The notes below the pieces were generated by a model that was not told the origin of the DNA, did no database searches, and saw nothing but the letters and a program-made list of their open reading frames with translations. A stretch of DNA of 64,000 nt from contig NZ_CP136562.1 of NCBI RefSeq assembly GCF_018215265.2, forward strand, positions 2,046,001-2,110,000, in the 5' to 3' direction. How positions within the stretch are numbered: position 1 is the first letter of the stretch; each line of letters starts with the position of its first letter. The DNA comes from Paenarthrobacter sp. GOM3. Lineage in GTDB: Bacteria > Actinomycetota > Actinomycetes > Actinomycetales > Micrococcaceae. Below, one piece after another: positions 1 through 9,588 of this stretch. Position numbers and translations under genes: made by a program.

Positions 1-1
1 A

Positions 2-853
2 ATCATCGGACGCTGGCTTTCGCGTAGGCCGGAGCAACGCGACCTGGTGGTTTTGGCCACCAAGGGACGCTTCCCTATGGGCAAGGCCCCGAACGATGTG
101 GGCACATCCCGCCGCCACCTGACCAAGGCCTTGGACGATTCCCTCCGCCGCCTCGGAGTGGAACAGATTGATCTCTATCAAATGCATGCCTGGGACCCCA
201 TCACACCACTGGAAGAGACCCTTCGTTTCCTGCATGACGCTGTCAGTAGCGGCAAGATCGCCTACTACGGATTCTCGAATTTCCTCGGATGGCAATTGAC
301 CAAGGCTGTCCACGTGGCCAGGGCCCATGGCTGGAACGCACCCGTAACCCTGCAGCCGCAGTACAGCCTGCTGGTGCGCGGGATCGAGAGTGAGATCGTG
401 CCGGCGTCCCTCGATGCGAAGATAGGCCTGCTTCCGTGGTCGCCTCTTGGCGGCGGCTGGCTGTCCGGCAAGTACAAGCGCGACGAGCCGCCTGTTGGCG
501 CTACCCGGTTGGGGGAGAACCCCACACGGGGCATGGAAGCATGGCAGGCCCGCAACGATGACCCCCGGACGTGGGACATTGTTGGAGCCGTAGGACAAAT
601 TGCCGCTGACCACGGTGTGAGCGCCTCGCAGGTAGCGCTGGCCTGGTTGGTGGATAGGCCAGCAGTGACGTCCGTGATCCTGGGTGCCCGTACTGTTGAC
701 CAATTGATGGACAACCTTGCCGCTGCAGACCTTGAACTCACGTCCGACGAAACTGAGCGTCTAGCCCATGCCAGCCAGCCGCGCGTCGGGGTTTATCCCT
801 ACGGGCCCATGGCCGATGAGCAGCGCAGCCGAAAGATCGAAGGCGGCAGGTAG
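2..853 (+). CDS. Aldo/keto reductase, 5' partial
   Basis: NADPH-dependent aldo/keto reductase of the large (beta/alpha)8 family. The reading frame is open from base 2, so the N-terminus, including the usual DTA..YG region, lies outside the window. Visible family marks are the segment RRHLTKALDDSLRRLGVEQIDLYQMHAWDP, split here as RRHLTKALDDSLRRLG then VEQIDLYQMHAWDP, the GFSNF turn, LQPQYSLL, and the cofactor-binding end SVILGARTVDQLMDNL. The substrate cannot be told from sequence. A hairpin follows four bases after the stop. It is unrelated in detail to the broken aldo/keto reductase near 47 kb. Family is certain; specific function is unknown. Confidence 0.9.
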   Translation: MIGRWLSRRPEQRDLVVLATKGRFPMGKAPNDVGTSRRHLTKALDDSLRRLGVEQIDLYQMHAWDPITPLEETLRFLHDAVSSGKIAYYGFSNFLGWQLTKAVHVARAHGWNAPVTLQPQYSLLVRGIESEIVPASLDAKIGLLPWSPLGGGWLSGKYKRDEPPVGATRLGENPTRGMEAWQARNDDPRTWDIVGAVGQIAADHGVSASQVALAWLVDRPAVTSVILGARTVDQLMDNLAAADLELTSDETERLAHASQPRVGVYPYGPMADEQRSRKIEGGR

Positions 854-856
854 CGG

Positions 857-879
857 CGGGCTACTTTTGGGGTAGCCCG
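857..879 (+). terminator. Hairpin after aldo/keto reductase
   Basis: CGGGCTAC pairs perfectly with GTAGCCCG across a seven-base loop, directly after the reductase stop codon. There is no following T-run, as is common in high-GC actinobacteria, so intrinsic termination is likely but not proven. Confidence 0.55.
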
Positions 880-935
880 GCCAATTGTGTCCAGGAGGTC
901 TTGCTTGCTCGTGCCGGGCTCAAGGACGGTGACCA

Positions 936-1561
936 TCACTGTAGGCTGTCGATTCCCGATGGATCCTGACCCGCGACCGTCAAACTGAGCGCGAAGGTCT
1001 CAGCCAAGGCCGTGAGCTCGGCCTTAAGCTGCGTTCGCAGTTCTCCGGGTGGAATGGCGTCGGGGGACCGCAACCATTAACGCAGGAAGGCATTGTGGAC
1101 CGCCACCATGGCAGCGGCAACGGCTATCGCTCCGTACTCCCGCGTGGTGCTCTCCGGAAGCGAGCCCTGGAGGTGGAGCCGGAATGTCCGCTCGTAGCTG
1201 TGCGACGTCACCAACTCGCGGTCCCGCAAGGCAGGTACTTGCTGGAGCAGCTGGTATCTGGCCAGCGCCGTTTGCCGATGATGCAGATGGTGATCGAAAA
1301 CCATGGATGCCGCGTCCGCTACGGCCTGCAGTGGATCTCCCGTGCTGTACGTCACATGGTTGTTGAGCTGCCGGAGAATGCGATCGTGGTCTGCGAAACC
1401 ATCCCCTCATTGGATCCGTACTTCCGGAAGAAGGTGCTGCGGCTGATACCTGCCGCGTCCGCCAACTCCTCCACGGAGGTGGTCTCGTAGCCTTGGCGCA
1501 CCAGCAAATCGAGTACCGCAGCAACAGCTGTGGATGGATCAGGGGAGGAACCGTTGGGCAT
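936..1561 (-). pseudogene. TetR-family regulator, frameshifted and nonsense-interrupted
   Basis: The N-terminal piece (from 1561) carries a TetR helix-turn-helix: TTSVEELADAAGISRSTFFRKYGSNEG. Near 1400 the homology leaves this frame and continues in another as FADHDRILRQLNNHVTYSTGDPLQAV, ending at a TAA at 1077-1079. Reading through that TAA gives WLRSPDAIPPGELRTQLKAE and a natural TGA at 936-938, which is what the tail of such regulators looks like. The TAA could come from CAA by one C-to-T change. Two separate lesions make a real pseudogene more likely than one sequencing error. The original target is unknown; the adjacent reductase is one candidate. Confidence 0.75.
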
Positions 1562-1862
1562 GCCCGTGAATCTAACACGTCCGTAGTTGCCCTGCGGTCC
1601 GATCCTGGGTAGCCCCGTGCCTTGAGCCGTTTGTCCTGGCCGGCCACGGAGCTGGCGGGAAAGTCTTATGGCACCTGTACCTCGTGGCCCAACCCGGGGG
1701 TGTCTTGGGGATGGACTGAGAGCCGGTCCAGTGACTTTCCGTTACTTGCTGATGATGTTGCGTGGGTCACTTTCATTTGCTTCCAGTCGCAACGACCCTG
1801 ATCCTTGCAAGACCTAGTTTTTTTAGCGCTTGTCAGAGCGTGCCCAATGGAGGACACAATTT
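1562..1862. other. Intergenic region upstream of ppsA
   Basis: About 300 bases with no supportable gene. It must hold the ppsA promoter. The only clear element is the ribosome-binding site GGAGG at 1849-1853, nine bases before the ATG at 1863. That site favours this start over an earlier in-frame one at 1830. Confidence 0.6.
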
Positions 1863-4262
1863 ATGACTAACGTTCTTTGGTTTTCGGAGCTTGGCTTGAC
1901 CGACCTTGACCAGGTTGGCGGCAAAAATGCATCACTCGGGGAAATGGTTCGGAATCTCGCCTCGGCTGGGGTGAAGGTTCCGGACGGTTTCGCGACGACG
2001 GCGGACGCTTACCGGCGTTTTCTGGCGGAGTCGGGCCTTGATACGCGGATTGAAGGCATCCTGGAGGGCTTGGACAGCGGCGACGTGGCCGCTTTAGCCC
2101 AGGTCGGCGGACAGATCCGTGACCTGATCCGTCAGACTCCGTTCCCGGCCGGTTTCGAAGAGGAAATCCGGGTGGCCTACCAGCGCCTGACCGAGGAGCA
2201 TGGCGGGGATGTGTCGTGGGCAGTGCGGTCCAGCGCAACGGCCGAAGACCTTCCTGACGCTTCCTTTGCCGGACAGCAAGAGACGTTCCTGAACATCCGC
2301 GGGATCGGCAACATCCTGCTGGCGATCAAGGACGTTTTCGCCTCGCTGTACAACGACCGCGCGATTGCTTACCGCGTTCATCACGGCTTCACGCATTCGG
2401 AAGTGGCACTCTCTGCCGGCGTGCAGCGGATGGTGCGCTCCGACGTCGGCGCCTCCGGGGTCATGTTCACCATGGACACAGAAACCGGCTTCACGGACGC
2501 AGTGTTCATCACATCCTCGTATGGCCTGGGGGAAGCCGTGGTCCAGGGGGCTGTGAACCCTGATGAGTTCTACGTTTACAAGCCGGCTTTGGCGGCTGGC
2601 AGGCCGGCAGTCCTCAAGCGCGGCTTGGGCGAAAAGGCCGTGCAGATGGTGTACACAGATTCCGACGAAGTTGGCAGGACCATTGACTTCATCCCGGTGC
2701 CCCAGGATTCCCGGAGCCGCTTCAGCCTTACGGATGCCGAAGTCGAGCAGCTTGCACGCCATGCAGTGGCGATCGAGCAGCACTACGGCCGTCCCATGGA
2801 TATCGAGTGGGGTAAGGATGGGGTGGACGGGGAGCTCTACATCCTGCAGGCACGGCCCGAGACCGTGGAGTCCCGTAAAGCGGCAGGCGTCACGTCCCGC
2901 TACACGCTCGCTGAGCGTTCAACGGTATTGCTCGAAGGCCGCGCGATCGGTCAGAGGATCGGCGCCGGGCAGGTGCGAGTGCTGTCCTCCATTGACCAGA
3001 TGGCCTCCTTCCAGGAGGGTGATGTCCTCGTGGCGAACATGACGGACCCCGATTGGGAACCGATCATGAAAAAAGCCGCCGCGATCGTCACGGACCGTGG
3101 CGGGCGAACCTGCCACGCTGCGATCATCGCCCGCGAACTGGGGATCCCCGCCGTCGTCGGAACCGGCTACGCGTCCCAGATCCTCAAGGACGGCACTCCC
3201 GTGACCGTTTCCTGCGCCGAAGGCGAAGCCGGGCTGGTCTACGAAGGGCTGCTGGAGTACTCGCTGCATGAAACAAGCCTGGAGACCATGCCGGACGCTC
3301 CGGTGAAGATCATGATGAACGTCGGGACCCCGGAGCAGGCGTTCAGTTTCGCCAAGCTCCCCAACCACGGTGTTGGTTTGGCCCGCCTTGAGTTCATCAT
3401 CAACCGGCAAATTGGTGTCCATCCCAACGCCTTGCTGGCCGTCGCTGGCGAGATCGAGCGCCCGGCGGGCCTGGATGACTACACGGTCCGGCTGATCCAG
3501 GAAAAAACGGCGGCCTATGACGGTCCGCGCGATTACTACGTCCGCCGCCTGGCTGAAGGCATCGCGACAATCGCCGCAGCGTTTGCCCCCGAACCGGTGA
3601 TCATCAGGCTCTCGGACTTCAAGTCCAACGAATACGCCAACCTGATCGGGGGTCCGACGTTCGAACCGGAGGAAGAGAACCCGATGATTGGGTACCGGGG
3701 TGCTTCCCGGTACCTCTCAGCGGCGTTCCGGCAGGCTTTCGAACTCGAATGCGAGGCGCTGAAGTACGTTCGCAACGAGATGGGCCTGAGCAACATCAAG
3801 CTTATGGTCCCGTTCGTACGGACCCTCGACGAGGCCAGTGGCGTGATCGACCTCCTCGCCGCCAACGGACTGCGGCGCGGCGAGGACGGGCTGGAGATCG
3901 TGATGATGTGCGAGCTGCCGGCCAACGCGCTGCTTGCGGACGAGTTCCTGGAGTACTTCGATGGGTTCTCCATCGGTTCCAATGACCTCACCCAGCTCAC
4001 CCTGGGCCTGGACCGAGATTCTGCACTGGTGGCTGAAGGCTTCGATGAGCGGAACCCGGCAGTGACCAAGCTGCTGGAGATGGCCATTAGCGCTTGTCGC
4101 GCCAAAGGCCGATACGTCGGAATCTGCGGCCAGGGCCCCAGCGACCACCCGGACTTCGCGGAGTGGCTTCACGCCCAGGGCATCAGCTCCATCTCGCTGA
4201 ATCCGGACGCAGTAACCGAGACCTGGTTGCGCCTGGCCAACACCACCAGCACCACGGCCTAA
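1863..4262 (+). CDS. ppsA: Phosphoenolpyruvate synthase (pyruvate, water dikinase)
   Basis: Makes phosphoenolpyruvate from pyruvate and ATP, giving AMP and phosphate, for growth on gluconeogenic substrates. It has 799 residues, normal for the family. Order: N-terminal ATP-grasp nucleotide-binding domain opening with [14 protein letters not shown]; central swivelling phosphohistidine domain with [14 protein letters not shown] (catalytic His418, regulatory Thr416); C-terminal PEP/pyruvate TIM barrel with [16 protein letters not shown] and [14 protein letters not shown]. The start is chosen by the GGAGG ribosome site. The next gene begins on the base after the stop and encodes the kinase/phosphorylase expected to act on Thr416, so the pair is a self-contained control unit. 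Aromatic and amino-acid catabolic genes nearby fit a gluconeogenic lifestyle. Confidence 0.97.
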   Translation: MTNVLWFSELGLTDLDQVGGKNASLGEMVRNLASAGVKVPDGFATTADAYRRFLAESGLDTRIEGILEGLDSGDVAALAQVGGQIRDLIRQTPFPAGFEEEIRVAYQRLTEEHGGDVSWAVRSSATAEDLPDASFAGQQETFLNIRGIGNILLAIKDVFASLYNDRAIAYRVHHGFTHSEVALSAGVQRMVRSDVGASGVMFTMDTETGFTDAVFITSSYGLGEAVVQGAVNPDEFYVYKPALAAGRPAVLKRGLGEKAVQMVYTDSDEVGRTIDFIPVPQDSRSRFSLTDAEVEQLARHAVAIEQHYGRPMDIEWGKDGVDGELYILQARPETVESRKAAGVTSRYTLAERSTVLLEGRAIGQRIGAGQVRVLSSIDQMASFQEGDVLVANMTDPDWEPIMKKAAAIVTDRGGRTCHAAIIARELGIPAVVGTGYASQILKDGTPVTVSCAEGEAGLVYEGLLEYSLHETSLETMPDAPVKIMMNVGTPEQAFSFAKLPNHGVGLARLEFIINRQIGVHPNALLAVAGEIERPAGLDDYTVRLIQEKTAAYDGPRDYYVRRLAEGIATIAAAFAPEPVIIRLSDFKSNEYANLIGGPTFEPEEENPMIGYRGASRYLSAAFRQAFELECEALKYVRNEMGLSNIKLMVPFVRTLDEASGVIDLLAANGLRRGEDGLEIVMMCELPANALLADEFLEYFDGFSIGSNDLTQLTLGLDRDSALVAEGFDERNPAVTKLLEMAISACRAKGRYVGICGQGPSDHPDFAEWLHAQGISSISLNPDAVTETWLRLANTTSTTA

Positions 4263-5105
4263 ATGGAAGATAACCAAACCGTGGGGGCGGTCGCAGCGTC
4301 CGCCCCCACGGTGTTCTTTCTCTCGGACAGCACCGGGATCACTGCTGAAACGCTGGGCAACACCTTGTTAACCCAGTTTCCCGGCCAGCGGCTTGAACGG
4401 CGCACCATCCCCTTCATCACCACCATCGAACAAGCCCGCGAGGTGGTAGCGGACATCGACAAGGTGGCGGCTTCCGGTCCTGTGCCGATCATTTTCTCCA
4501 CTGCTGTGGGACAGGACATTCGTGCAGTGTTGTCTGAAAGCCGTGGTCAGTTCTTCGACTTGTTCGGTTCCCACATCGGGAAGCTCGAACAAACGCTTGG
4601 CGCAGCCGACAACGGAAAACCGGGCCAGGCACACGGCGTGGGCGACGCCGTCCGGTACCAGTCCCGCATGGCCGCCGTCGAATATGCCATTGAACACGAC
4701 GACGGTCAATCGCTCCGCGCGCTCGAACGCGCCGAACTGATTCTCATAGCCCCCTCCCGCTGCGGGAAGACGCCCACCACCATGTACCTTGCCCTGCAGC
4801 ACGGCATCCTCGCAGCCAACTTTCCCTTGGTCGAAGAGGATTTTGACGTCATGGCGCTGCCGAAACCTTTGCTGCCATTCGCGGACAAATGCTTTGGCCT
4901 CACTTCCCAGCCCGTCCGGCTGAGCCAGATCCGCCAAGAGCGTCGGCCGGGCAGCAACTACGCGTCGCTGAACCAATGCACCTTTGAACTTCGCAACGCG
5001 GAGGACATGTACCGTGCCAACGACATTCCCTACGTCAACTCCGCCTCCATGTCCGTGGAAGAAATCTCCGCCACGGTCCTTCAACGCATGCAACTGCACC
5101 ACTGA
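4263..5105 (+). CDS. ppsR: PEP synthase regulatory protein (PSRP, DUF299)
   Basis: Bifunctional ADP-dependent kinase and Pi-dependent phosphorylase of the PSRP family. It inactivates and reactivates PEP synthase by phosphorylating the Thr two residues before the catalytic His. The protein has 280 residues. FLSDSTGITAETLGNTLL near the N-terminus and the P-loop-like APSRCGKTPTTMYLALQHG are the family signatures. Its ATG touches the ppsA stop (TAA then ATG) and no separate ribosome site is obvious, so translation is probably coupled to ppsA. Whether this member acts on PEP synthase rather than pyruvate phosphate dikinase follows from the neighbour, not from the protein itself. Confidence 0.95.
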   Translation: MEDNQTVGAVAASAPTVFFLSDSTGITAETLGNTLLTQFPGQRLERRTIPFITTIEQAREVVADIDKVAASGPVPIIFSTAVGQDIRAVLSESRGQFFDLFGSHIGKLEQTLGAADNGKPGQAHGVGDAVRYQSRMAAVEYAIEHDDGQSLRALERAELILIAPSRCGKTPTTMYLALQHGILAANFPLVEEDFDVMALPKPLLPFADKCFGLTSQPVRLSQIRQERRPGSNYASLNQCTFELRNAEDMYRANDIPYVNSASMSVEEISATVLQRMQLHH

Positions 5106-6103
5106 CAATCTGAGGGTTCGGGAGTATCTGGTGGGTGGATTCTGGTTTGATCCGAACACGTCGAGCTAGGGCATGCCGAGGTTGTTTTGTCGGCAGGTGC
5201 CAGGCCTTACGTTTTCGGGGCAGCGATCTGTGAACGCTGCAAAGTGGAAAACCGTACTGGCCTAACGGTCAACGGCGATGACCGGTGTTATCGAGCCCAA
5301 CGAAATGCGAATGGCCCAAGGTATGCCCTCGGTGAAAATCGCGAAGTTCGCGCTCCGAATCCAAATCGGATCCCAAAGGCGGTCGAACCGACTTTCTGGA
5401 AATGTCGCGCCAGATGGATCCAACGATGACGACTAACGCGCCGGCGCCTAGAATTATCCACTCCATGATTCCCCCTAAAATCGCATTCTACCGCGCGGGT
5501 TATGGCTACAACATGGAGAACTTGCCGGTGCCAAAGCCCGTGGTCGTCTGGTCTCGGTTCGACCCGAAGGGCTGCGTTTGTACGACGCGCAGCCCTTCGC
5601 GCCAAAGATTTCCTTTGCCGTCTTATGTGTTGCTTCAGCCTGATCTATTGAGATCGCACCCTGCGCGGTTCCTTTGAGGATGTCGGTTACCCCGTCAGTA
5701 TGCCCTCCGATATCGCATGGCTTGTGCTCAGTATCGCGTCCCCCGATTCGGGGCCGTCAACGGCGTCTCGCTGCTGGCCGACTTCGGCTATCACGCGCGT
5801 CCATCCCCTCCTGCCTGATTCAGCCCCAAGACCGGCATGATCAAACAACACGAGCGAGGACCCCTTCTTCGTGACCGCGGTTCGCGGCTACCGCCCACCG
5901 GCCTCCCGCCGCCACCCGAAGGAAGTGTAATTAGCGCGCCATCGCACCGTACGACCAGCACTAACGAGGAGGCCACGACAGGCCCGTCCTCACGCCTGTC
6001 GGTGACCTGCAGGAATCCGCAAGCGTTGTGCGCGGAGAGTCAACCTCGTAGAACTCCTGCGCTCTAGCGTTGTGACATCGACTCATCTTTAGGAACGGAT
6101 GCC
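5106..6103. other. Sparse intergenic kilobase
   Basis: Nearly 1 kb with no gene of recognisable family apart from one doubtful short membrane ORF (5269-5466). Several 60-100 codon frames are open on both strands but have no family marks or good ribosome sites. I saw no repeat or tRNA. AGGAA at 6091-6095 precedes the amidohydrolase ATG at 6104. Confidence 0.5.
5269..5466 (-). CDS. Possible small single-TM membrane protein
   Basis: A 65-residue frame starting MEWIILGAGALVVIVGSIW, one clear hydrophobic segment, followed by a basic stretch (RDISRKSVR) and a polar tail. A GGGGGAAT purine run lies just before the ATG, which supports translation. The tail is not recognisable and may be frameshifted. 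I do not recognise the family. It is kept because of the TM segment plus ribosome site; it could be a chance frame. Confidence 0.35.
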   Translation of the reverse strand: MEWIILGAGALVVIVGSIWRDISRKSVRPPLGSDLDSERELRDFHRGHTLGHSHFVGLDNTGHRR

Positions 6104-7801
6104 ATGAAAGACCATGCTGAACTCCTGCTTATCAACGCGGTCATCGACACCTTGGACCCTGCCCATCCGCGGGTTACGTCACTCGCCGTTAAAGCAGGCA
6201 AGGTGCATTCCCTCGGTGAGGCCGCCGAGGCAGCAGCTGGTCCGGGCACCACCGTCATCGATTTGGGCGGCGCCTACGTGATGCCGGGGCTGCTGGATGT
6301 ACACAACCACCACCTGCTTGCCGGCCAAATGGACCTATTTGAACTGAACGAGGCCCCGACCAAGACCCTCGATGAGCTGCTGCTCGCCATCACGAATCAC
6401 GCACACGGGCTGGCCCCTGACGAATGGATCATCGGTGGAAGCTGGGGTTCGGGGCTCTTGGCCCAGCTGAACTCGCCGGATTCACTGGCCCGTTTCAATG
6501 CCGCCGCCGGCGGGCGACCCGCTGTGCTTAAAGACGACAGCAAACACAACAGATGGGCAAACTCCCGGGCTCTGGAACTGGCCGGAATAGAAGATGACAC
6601 CGCCGATCCCGACGGCGGCGAAATCATGAGGGATGCCTCGGGGCGGGCCACCGGCGTCCTGATCGAAGCCGGCGGCGTTTTGGTGGAACAAGCGCTGGCC
6701 CGGTTGCAGCCGCTGTCCACGGAGGACCTGGCGCGGGCATCCGCACGGGGCATCGAAATCCTGCACTCCTACGGCATTACCGGCTTCCAAGACGCCGCCG
6801 CATCTCTCCCGCTGATGCGAGCACTAAAAGAACTCGACGACGCCGAAAAACTGCACGCCTGGGTAGTCACCTCGATGCAGGCCAACGACTTCATCTTCGG
6901 TACTGCGCCGCTCGGTGAGGGCATCATCGCCCACCGGGACGAATTGCGGTCCGAACATCACCGCCCGGACTTCATCAAGATTTTCCTGGACGGCGTGCCA
7001 CCGGCCGGCACAGCGGCGTTCATGGAGCCGTACCTTTCAGGGGTGGGCTTCCCCGACTGTCACTGCGGTGGCACTACGATGCCCGCGGCGGACCTTGAAC
7101 GGTGGCTCATGAGCACTGCTGAACGGGGCATCTCCGCGAAGATCCACTGCACCGGAGACGCCTCGGTCCGGCTGGTGCTGGACACGGTAGCTAAAGTCCG
7201 AGAGGCCGGTTACACCGCGCCGAAGTACCACATCGCCCATGGCCAATTCGTCCAGGCCCAGGACATCCGGCGTTTTGCCGAGCTAAATGTCACCGCCGAC
7301 ATTTCCCCCTCCCTATGGTTTCCCGGGGTAATCTCCGAGGCCATAGCCACAGTCCTACCCGCCGACAGGGCCTCAAAGATGCAACCCAACCGGTCGCTGC
7401 TGGACACCGGTGCCCGCATCGCCGGGGGCTCGGACTGGCCAGTGAGCATATCCCCGAACGTTTGGGAGGGCATCTACGGGCTCGTGACGAGGAAGAACCC
7501 AACCGGACAATTCCCCGGCGCGCTCTGGCCCGAGCAGGCCATCACACTGGCAGAAGCCATCAGGGTCTACACCAGCAGCTGCGCCGAGGCCATGGGCGTA
7601 GATGATGTCACAGGATCCCTGACACCAGGAAAATCCGCAGACTTCATCGTCCTGAGCAACAACCCCTACGAGATCGATATCGAAGAACTGCCGCGCATCA
7701 CCACCTGGCAAACCTGGTTCGCCGGCAGCAAAGTCTTCGAATCAAACGGTTCGAAATACACCCCAGGCGTGACCGAACCAAAAGCCACGCAACCGGCCTG
7801 A
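6104..7801 (+). CDS. YtcJ-type metal-dependent amidohydrolase (amidohydrolase 3 family)
   Basis: Cytoplasmic metal-dependent hydrolase with 565 residues, normal for the YtcJ-like branch of amidohydrolase family 3. Metal-binding marks in order: DVHNHH after the first strand, HCTGDASVRLVLD, YHIAHGQFVQAQD, and the late aspartate in GGSDWPVSISPNVWEGIYG. The end GKSADFIVLSNNPYEID is the usual returning beta-sandwich segment. The substrate is unpredictable; members hydrolyse cyclic amides, N-acyl amino acids or similar C-N bonds. An MFS transporter gene follows after 116 bases on the same strand, suggesting uptake of the substrate or export of a product. Confidence 0.9.
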   Translation: MKDHAELLLINAVIDTLDPAHPRVTSLAVKAGKVHSLGEAAEAAAGPGTTVIDLGGAYVMPGLLDVHNHHLLAGQMDLFELNEAPTKTLDELLLAITNHAHGLAPDEWIIGGSWGSGLLAQLNSPDSLARFNAAAGGRPAVLKDDSKHNRWANSRALELAGIEDDTADPDGGEIMRDASGRATGVLIEAGGVLVEQALARLQPLSTEDLARASARGIEILHSYGITGFQDAAASLPLMRALKELDDAEKLHAWVVTSMQANDFIFGTAPLGEGIIAHRDELRSEHHRPDFIKIFLDGVPPAGTAAFMEPYLSGVGFPDCHCGGTTMPAADLERWLMSTAERGISAKIHCTGDASVRLVLDTVAKVREAGYTAPKYHIAHGQFVQAQDIRRFAELNVTADISPSLWFPGVISEAIATVLPADRASKMQPNRSLLDTGARIAGGSDWPVSISPNVWEGIYGLVTRKNPTGQFPGALWPEQAITLAEAIRVYTSSCAEAMGVDDVTGSLTPGKSADFIVLSNNPYEIDIEELPRITTWQTWFAGSKVFESNGSKYTPGVTEPKATQPA

Positions 7802-7917
7802 CCCTGCGGCTGGTCCGCCCAAGGTTTCCAGATCCGCACCGCACACCAGCACCCATCACCCGAGCACCCCCTCGCCCCGACGACGCGCCGCTTCGTCCTG
7901 CCCGAAGGAACACCACC

Positions 7918-9111
7918 ATGACCACTGCCGTAAGAACAGCCCCCGGATTAGGCGCCTCCGACAGGAACACGTACACCTACATTGCCGTTTTCAGCGCCGT
8001 CCTTTACACAGTCCTGTTGATAGCCCCAGTGATTGCGGGCAAACTGATCCAACAATTTGGACTGACCCCGGTCCAGGTCGGGACGCTCTTTTCACTGGAA
8101 CTTGGCGCCTTTAGTCTGGCAACAGTGCCGGCGTACCTATGGCTTCGCCGGATCAACCTGCGGACAGCCAGCTATCTGTTCACCTCGGTCGTCATCGCAG
8201 GGAACCTGGTTTCGGGATTTTTGGACGACTTCGGCCTCCTGATGATCGCTAGTGTGGTGACGAGCCTCGCCGCCGGCTCCATCACCGTGATCATCCTGAC
8301 TCTCAGCGGAAAAACGTCGAACCCCAGCCGCGCGTTCGGGATATTCGTAGTCTTCCAGCTCGCCATGGGCGCCTTGATTCTGGCCGTCTTCCCGTCATTG
8401 TTCGCCGGAGCCGGAGTTGCGGCGATCTACTGGACCCTTGCTGGCCTGGCCGTGCTGTGCCTGCTTGTGGTCAACCGCATCGACGGGGACGTGCTGCGAA
8501 AAGCATCACCGGTCGAAACGTCCGCGCACAAAAAGGTGCCCGTCTTCAAGGCAGCTGCGGGAATGGCCGCAGTTTTGCTGTTCTACGTCGCCCTCAGTGG
8601 AGTCTGGTCATTCATGGCGCAGATTTCCGCAGGCTCGGGAATCGATCTGTCCGCCAGCAGCCTCATCCTTTCCCTGGCCACAGTGGCCGGGATTCTTTCA
8701 GCCCTCACAGCAACAGCCCTCGGTGACACTCCCAAACGGAGGATCTACCTCATCGTCGGCTACCTGGCCATGGCGCTCAGTATCGGACTGCTTTTCGGCT
8801 CACCGGCACTTATCCGCTTCGCCATCGCGGCCGTGATCTTCAAGTTCGCCTGGACTTTCATCCTGCCTTATCTGCTGTCCACATTGGCCGACCTCTCAAA
8901 CGGGGGACACCTCATGAACACCACTAACCTGATGATCGGCGCAGGCTTCTCCATCGGCCCAATTGTCAGCGGAGCACTCATTCAATCCGGTGCCGGATCA
9001 TTCACCAGCATGCTCACCTTCGCCTTTGCGGGCGTCTTGGCATCCTGCCTGTGCGTCATGATCGCGCAGCGCCGGACACACCCGAATCCAGGCCCCTCCT
9101 CCGAGAAATAA
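7918..9111 (+). CDS. MFS transporter
   Basis: Integral membrane protein of 397 residues with about twelve hydrophobic segments, for example YIAVFSAVLYTVLLIAPVIAG at the start (cytoplasmic N-terminus about 20 residues), and a short basic tail RRTHPNPGPSSEK. The GKLIQQFGLTPVQVGTLFSLEL region after TM1 and the repeat of that pattern in the second half (AQISAGSGIDLSASSLILSLA) are typical of MFS. GAAGGA precedes the ATG. The preceding amidohydrolase is a likely functional partner. Substrate and direction are unknown. Confidence 0.88.
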   Translation: MTTAVRTAPGLGASDRNTYTYIAVFSAVLYTVLLIAPVIAGKLIQQFGLTPVQVGTLFSLELGAFSLATVPAYLWLRRINLRTASYLFTSVVIAGNLVSGFLDDFGLLMIASVVTSLAAGSITVIILTLSGKTSNPSRAFGIFVVFQLAMGALILAVFPSLFAGAGVAAIYWTLAGLAVLCLLVVNRIDGDVLRKASPVETSAHKKVPVFKAAAGMAAVLLFYVALSGVWSFMAQISAGSGIDLSASSLILSLATVAGILSALTATALGDTPKRRIYLIVGYLAMALSIGLLFGSPALIRFAIAAVIFKFAWTFILPYLLSTLADLSNGGHLMNTTNLMIGAGFSIGPIVSGALIQSGAGSFTSMLTFAFAGVLASCLCVMIAQRRTHPNPGPSSEK

Positions 9112-9304
9112 CTGGTAGGGACGGACTGGGTAACAACGCCCTCCGGGTCCGCGGTTGGCGGGCGTCGCTGGCCACGGTATAGCGAATTGGGATCGAATTG
9201 GCCGCGTTTCCTCCTTCGCTCATGGTTCTGGCTTAAGGTGAACGCATCACACGAAGAACGGGCGCGAAGGACATTCCGCCCGCAGATGAACGAGGGAGAT
9301 TGAC

Positions 9305-9451
9305 ATGTTGCTCTGGATAGCCGTCATTATCGCCGTCCTTTGGCTGCTTGGCCTGCTCGCCAACATCGGTGGCGGACTGATTCATATCCTCTTGGTGGTA
9401 GCCGTGATCGTCCTGATCTTTCACTTTGTCCGAGGCAGGTCGCGCGCATAA
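9305..9451 (+). CDS. 48-residue membrane protein, lmo0937 type
   Basis: Very short protein with two hydrophobic stretches: LLWIAVIIAVLWLLGLL, then a glycine-rich turn (ANIGGGLIH), then ILLVVAVIVLIFHFV, ending RGRSRA. This length, the WLLGL motif, the GG..IHILLV centre and the basic end match the widespread lmo0937-type (DUF5670) envelope proteins, often stress-induced in other bacteria. A GAGGGAGA ribosome site lies a few bases before the ATG and a strong hairpin follows the stop, so it looks like a single-gene transcript. No biochemical role is known to me. Confidence 0.8.
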   Translation: MLLWIAVIIAVLWLLGLLANIGGGLIHILLVVAVIVLIFHFVRGRSRA

Positions 9452-9460
9452 AACGCCCTA

Positions 9461-9505
9461 ACGCAACAGGAAGCCCATTTCATTCACACGGGCTTCCTGT
9501 TGCGT
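9461..9505 (+). terminator. Perfect 16-bp hairpin terminator
   Basis: Bases 9461-9476 pair perfectly with 9490-9505 (ACGCAACAGGAAGCCC against GGGCTTCCTGTTGCGT), with a 13-base loop. It lies ten bases after the small membrane gene and before the convergent aminotransferase, so it may stop transcription from both sides. No T-run follows. Confidence 0.7.
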
Positions 9506-9588
9506 ACGCCCTTCCTGAGGCCAGAAGCCGAGGGTTTGGCCGATGAAGCTGAGCAGATCGGCGGGGCCACTCACTCGATGTGGTTCGG

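Noticed and set aside
265..741. Long minus-strand frame inside the first aldo/keto reductase
   Set aside because: It is antisense to a clear family protein and has no family marks of its own; typical shadow frame in high-GC coding DNA.
5187..5429. Plus-strand 80-codon frame with two Cys pairs
   Set aside because: No ribosome site, no recognised motif, and it overlaps the slightly better small membrane frame on the other strand.
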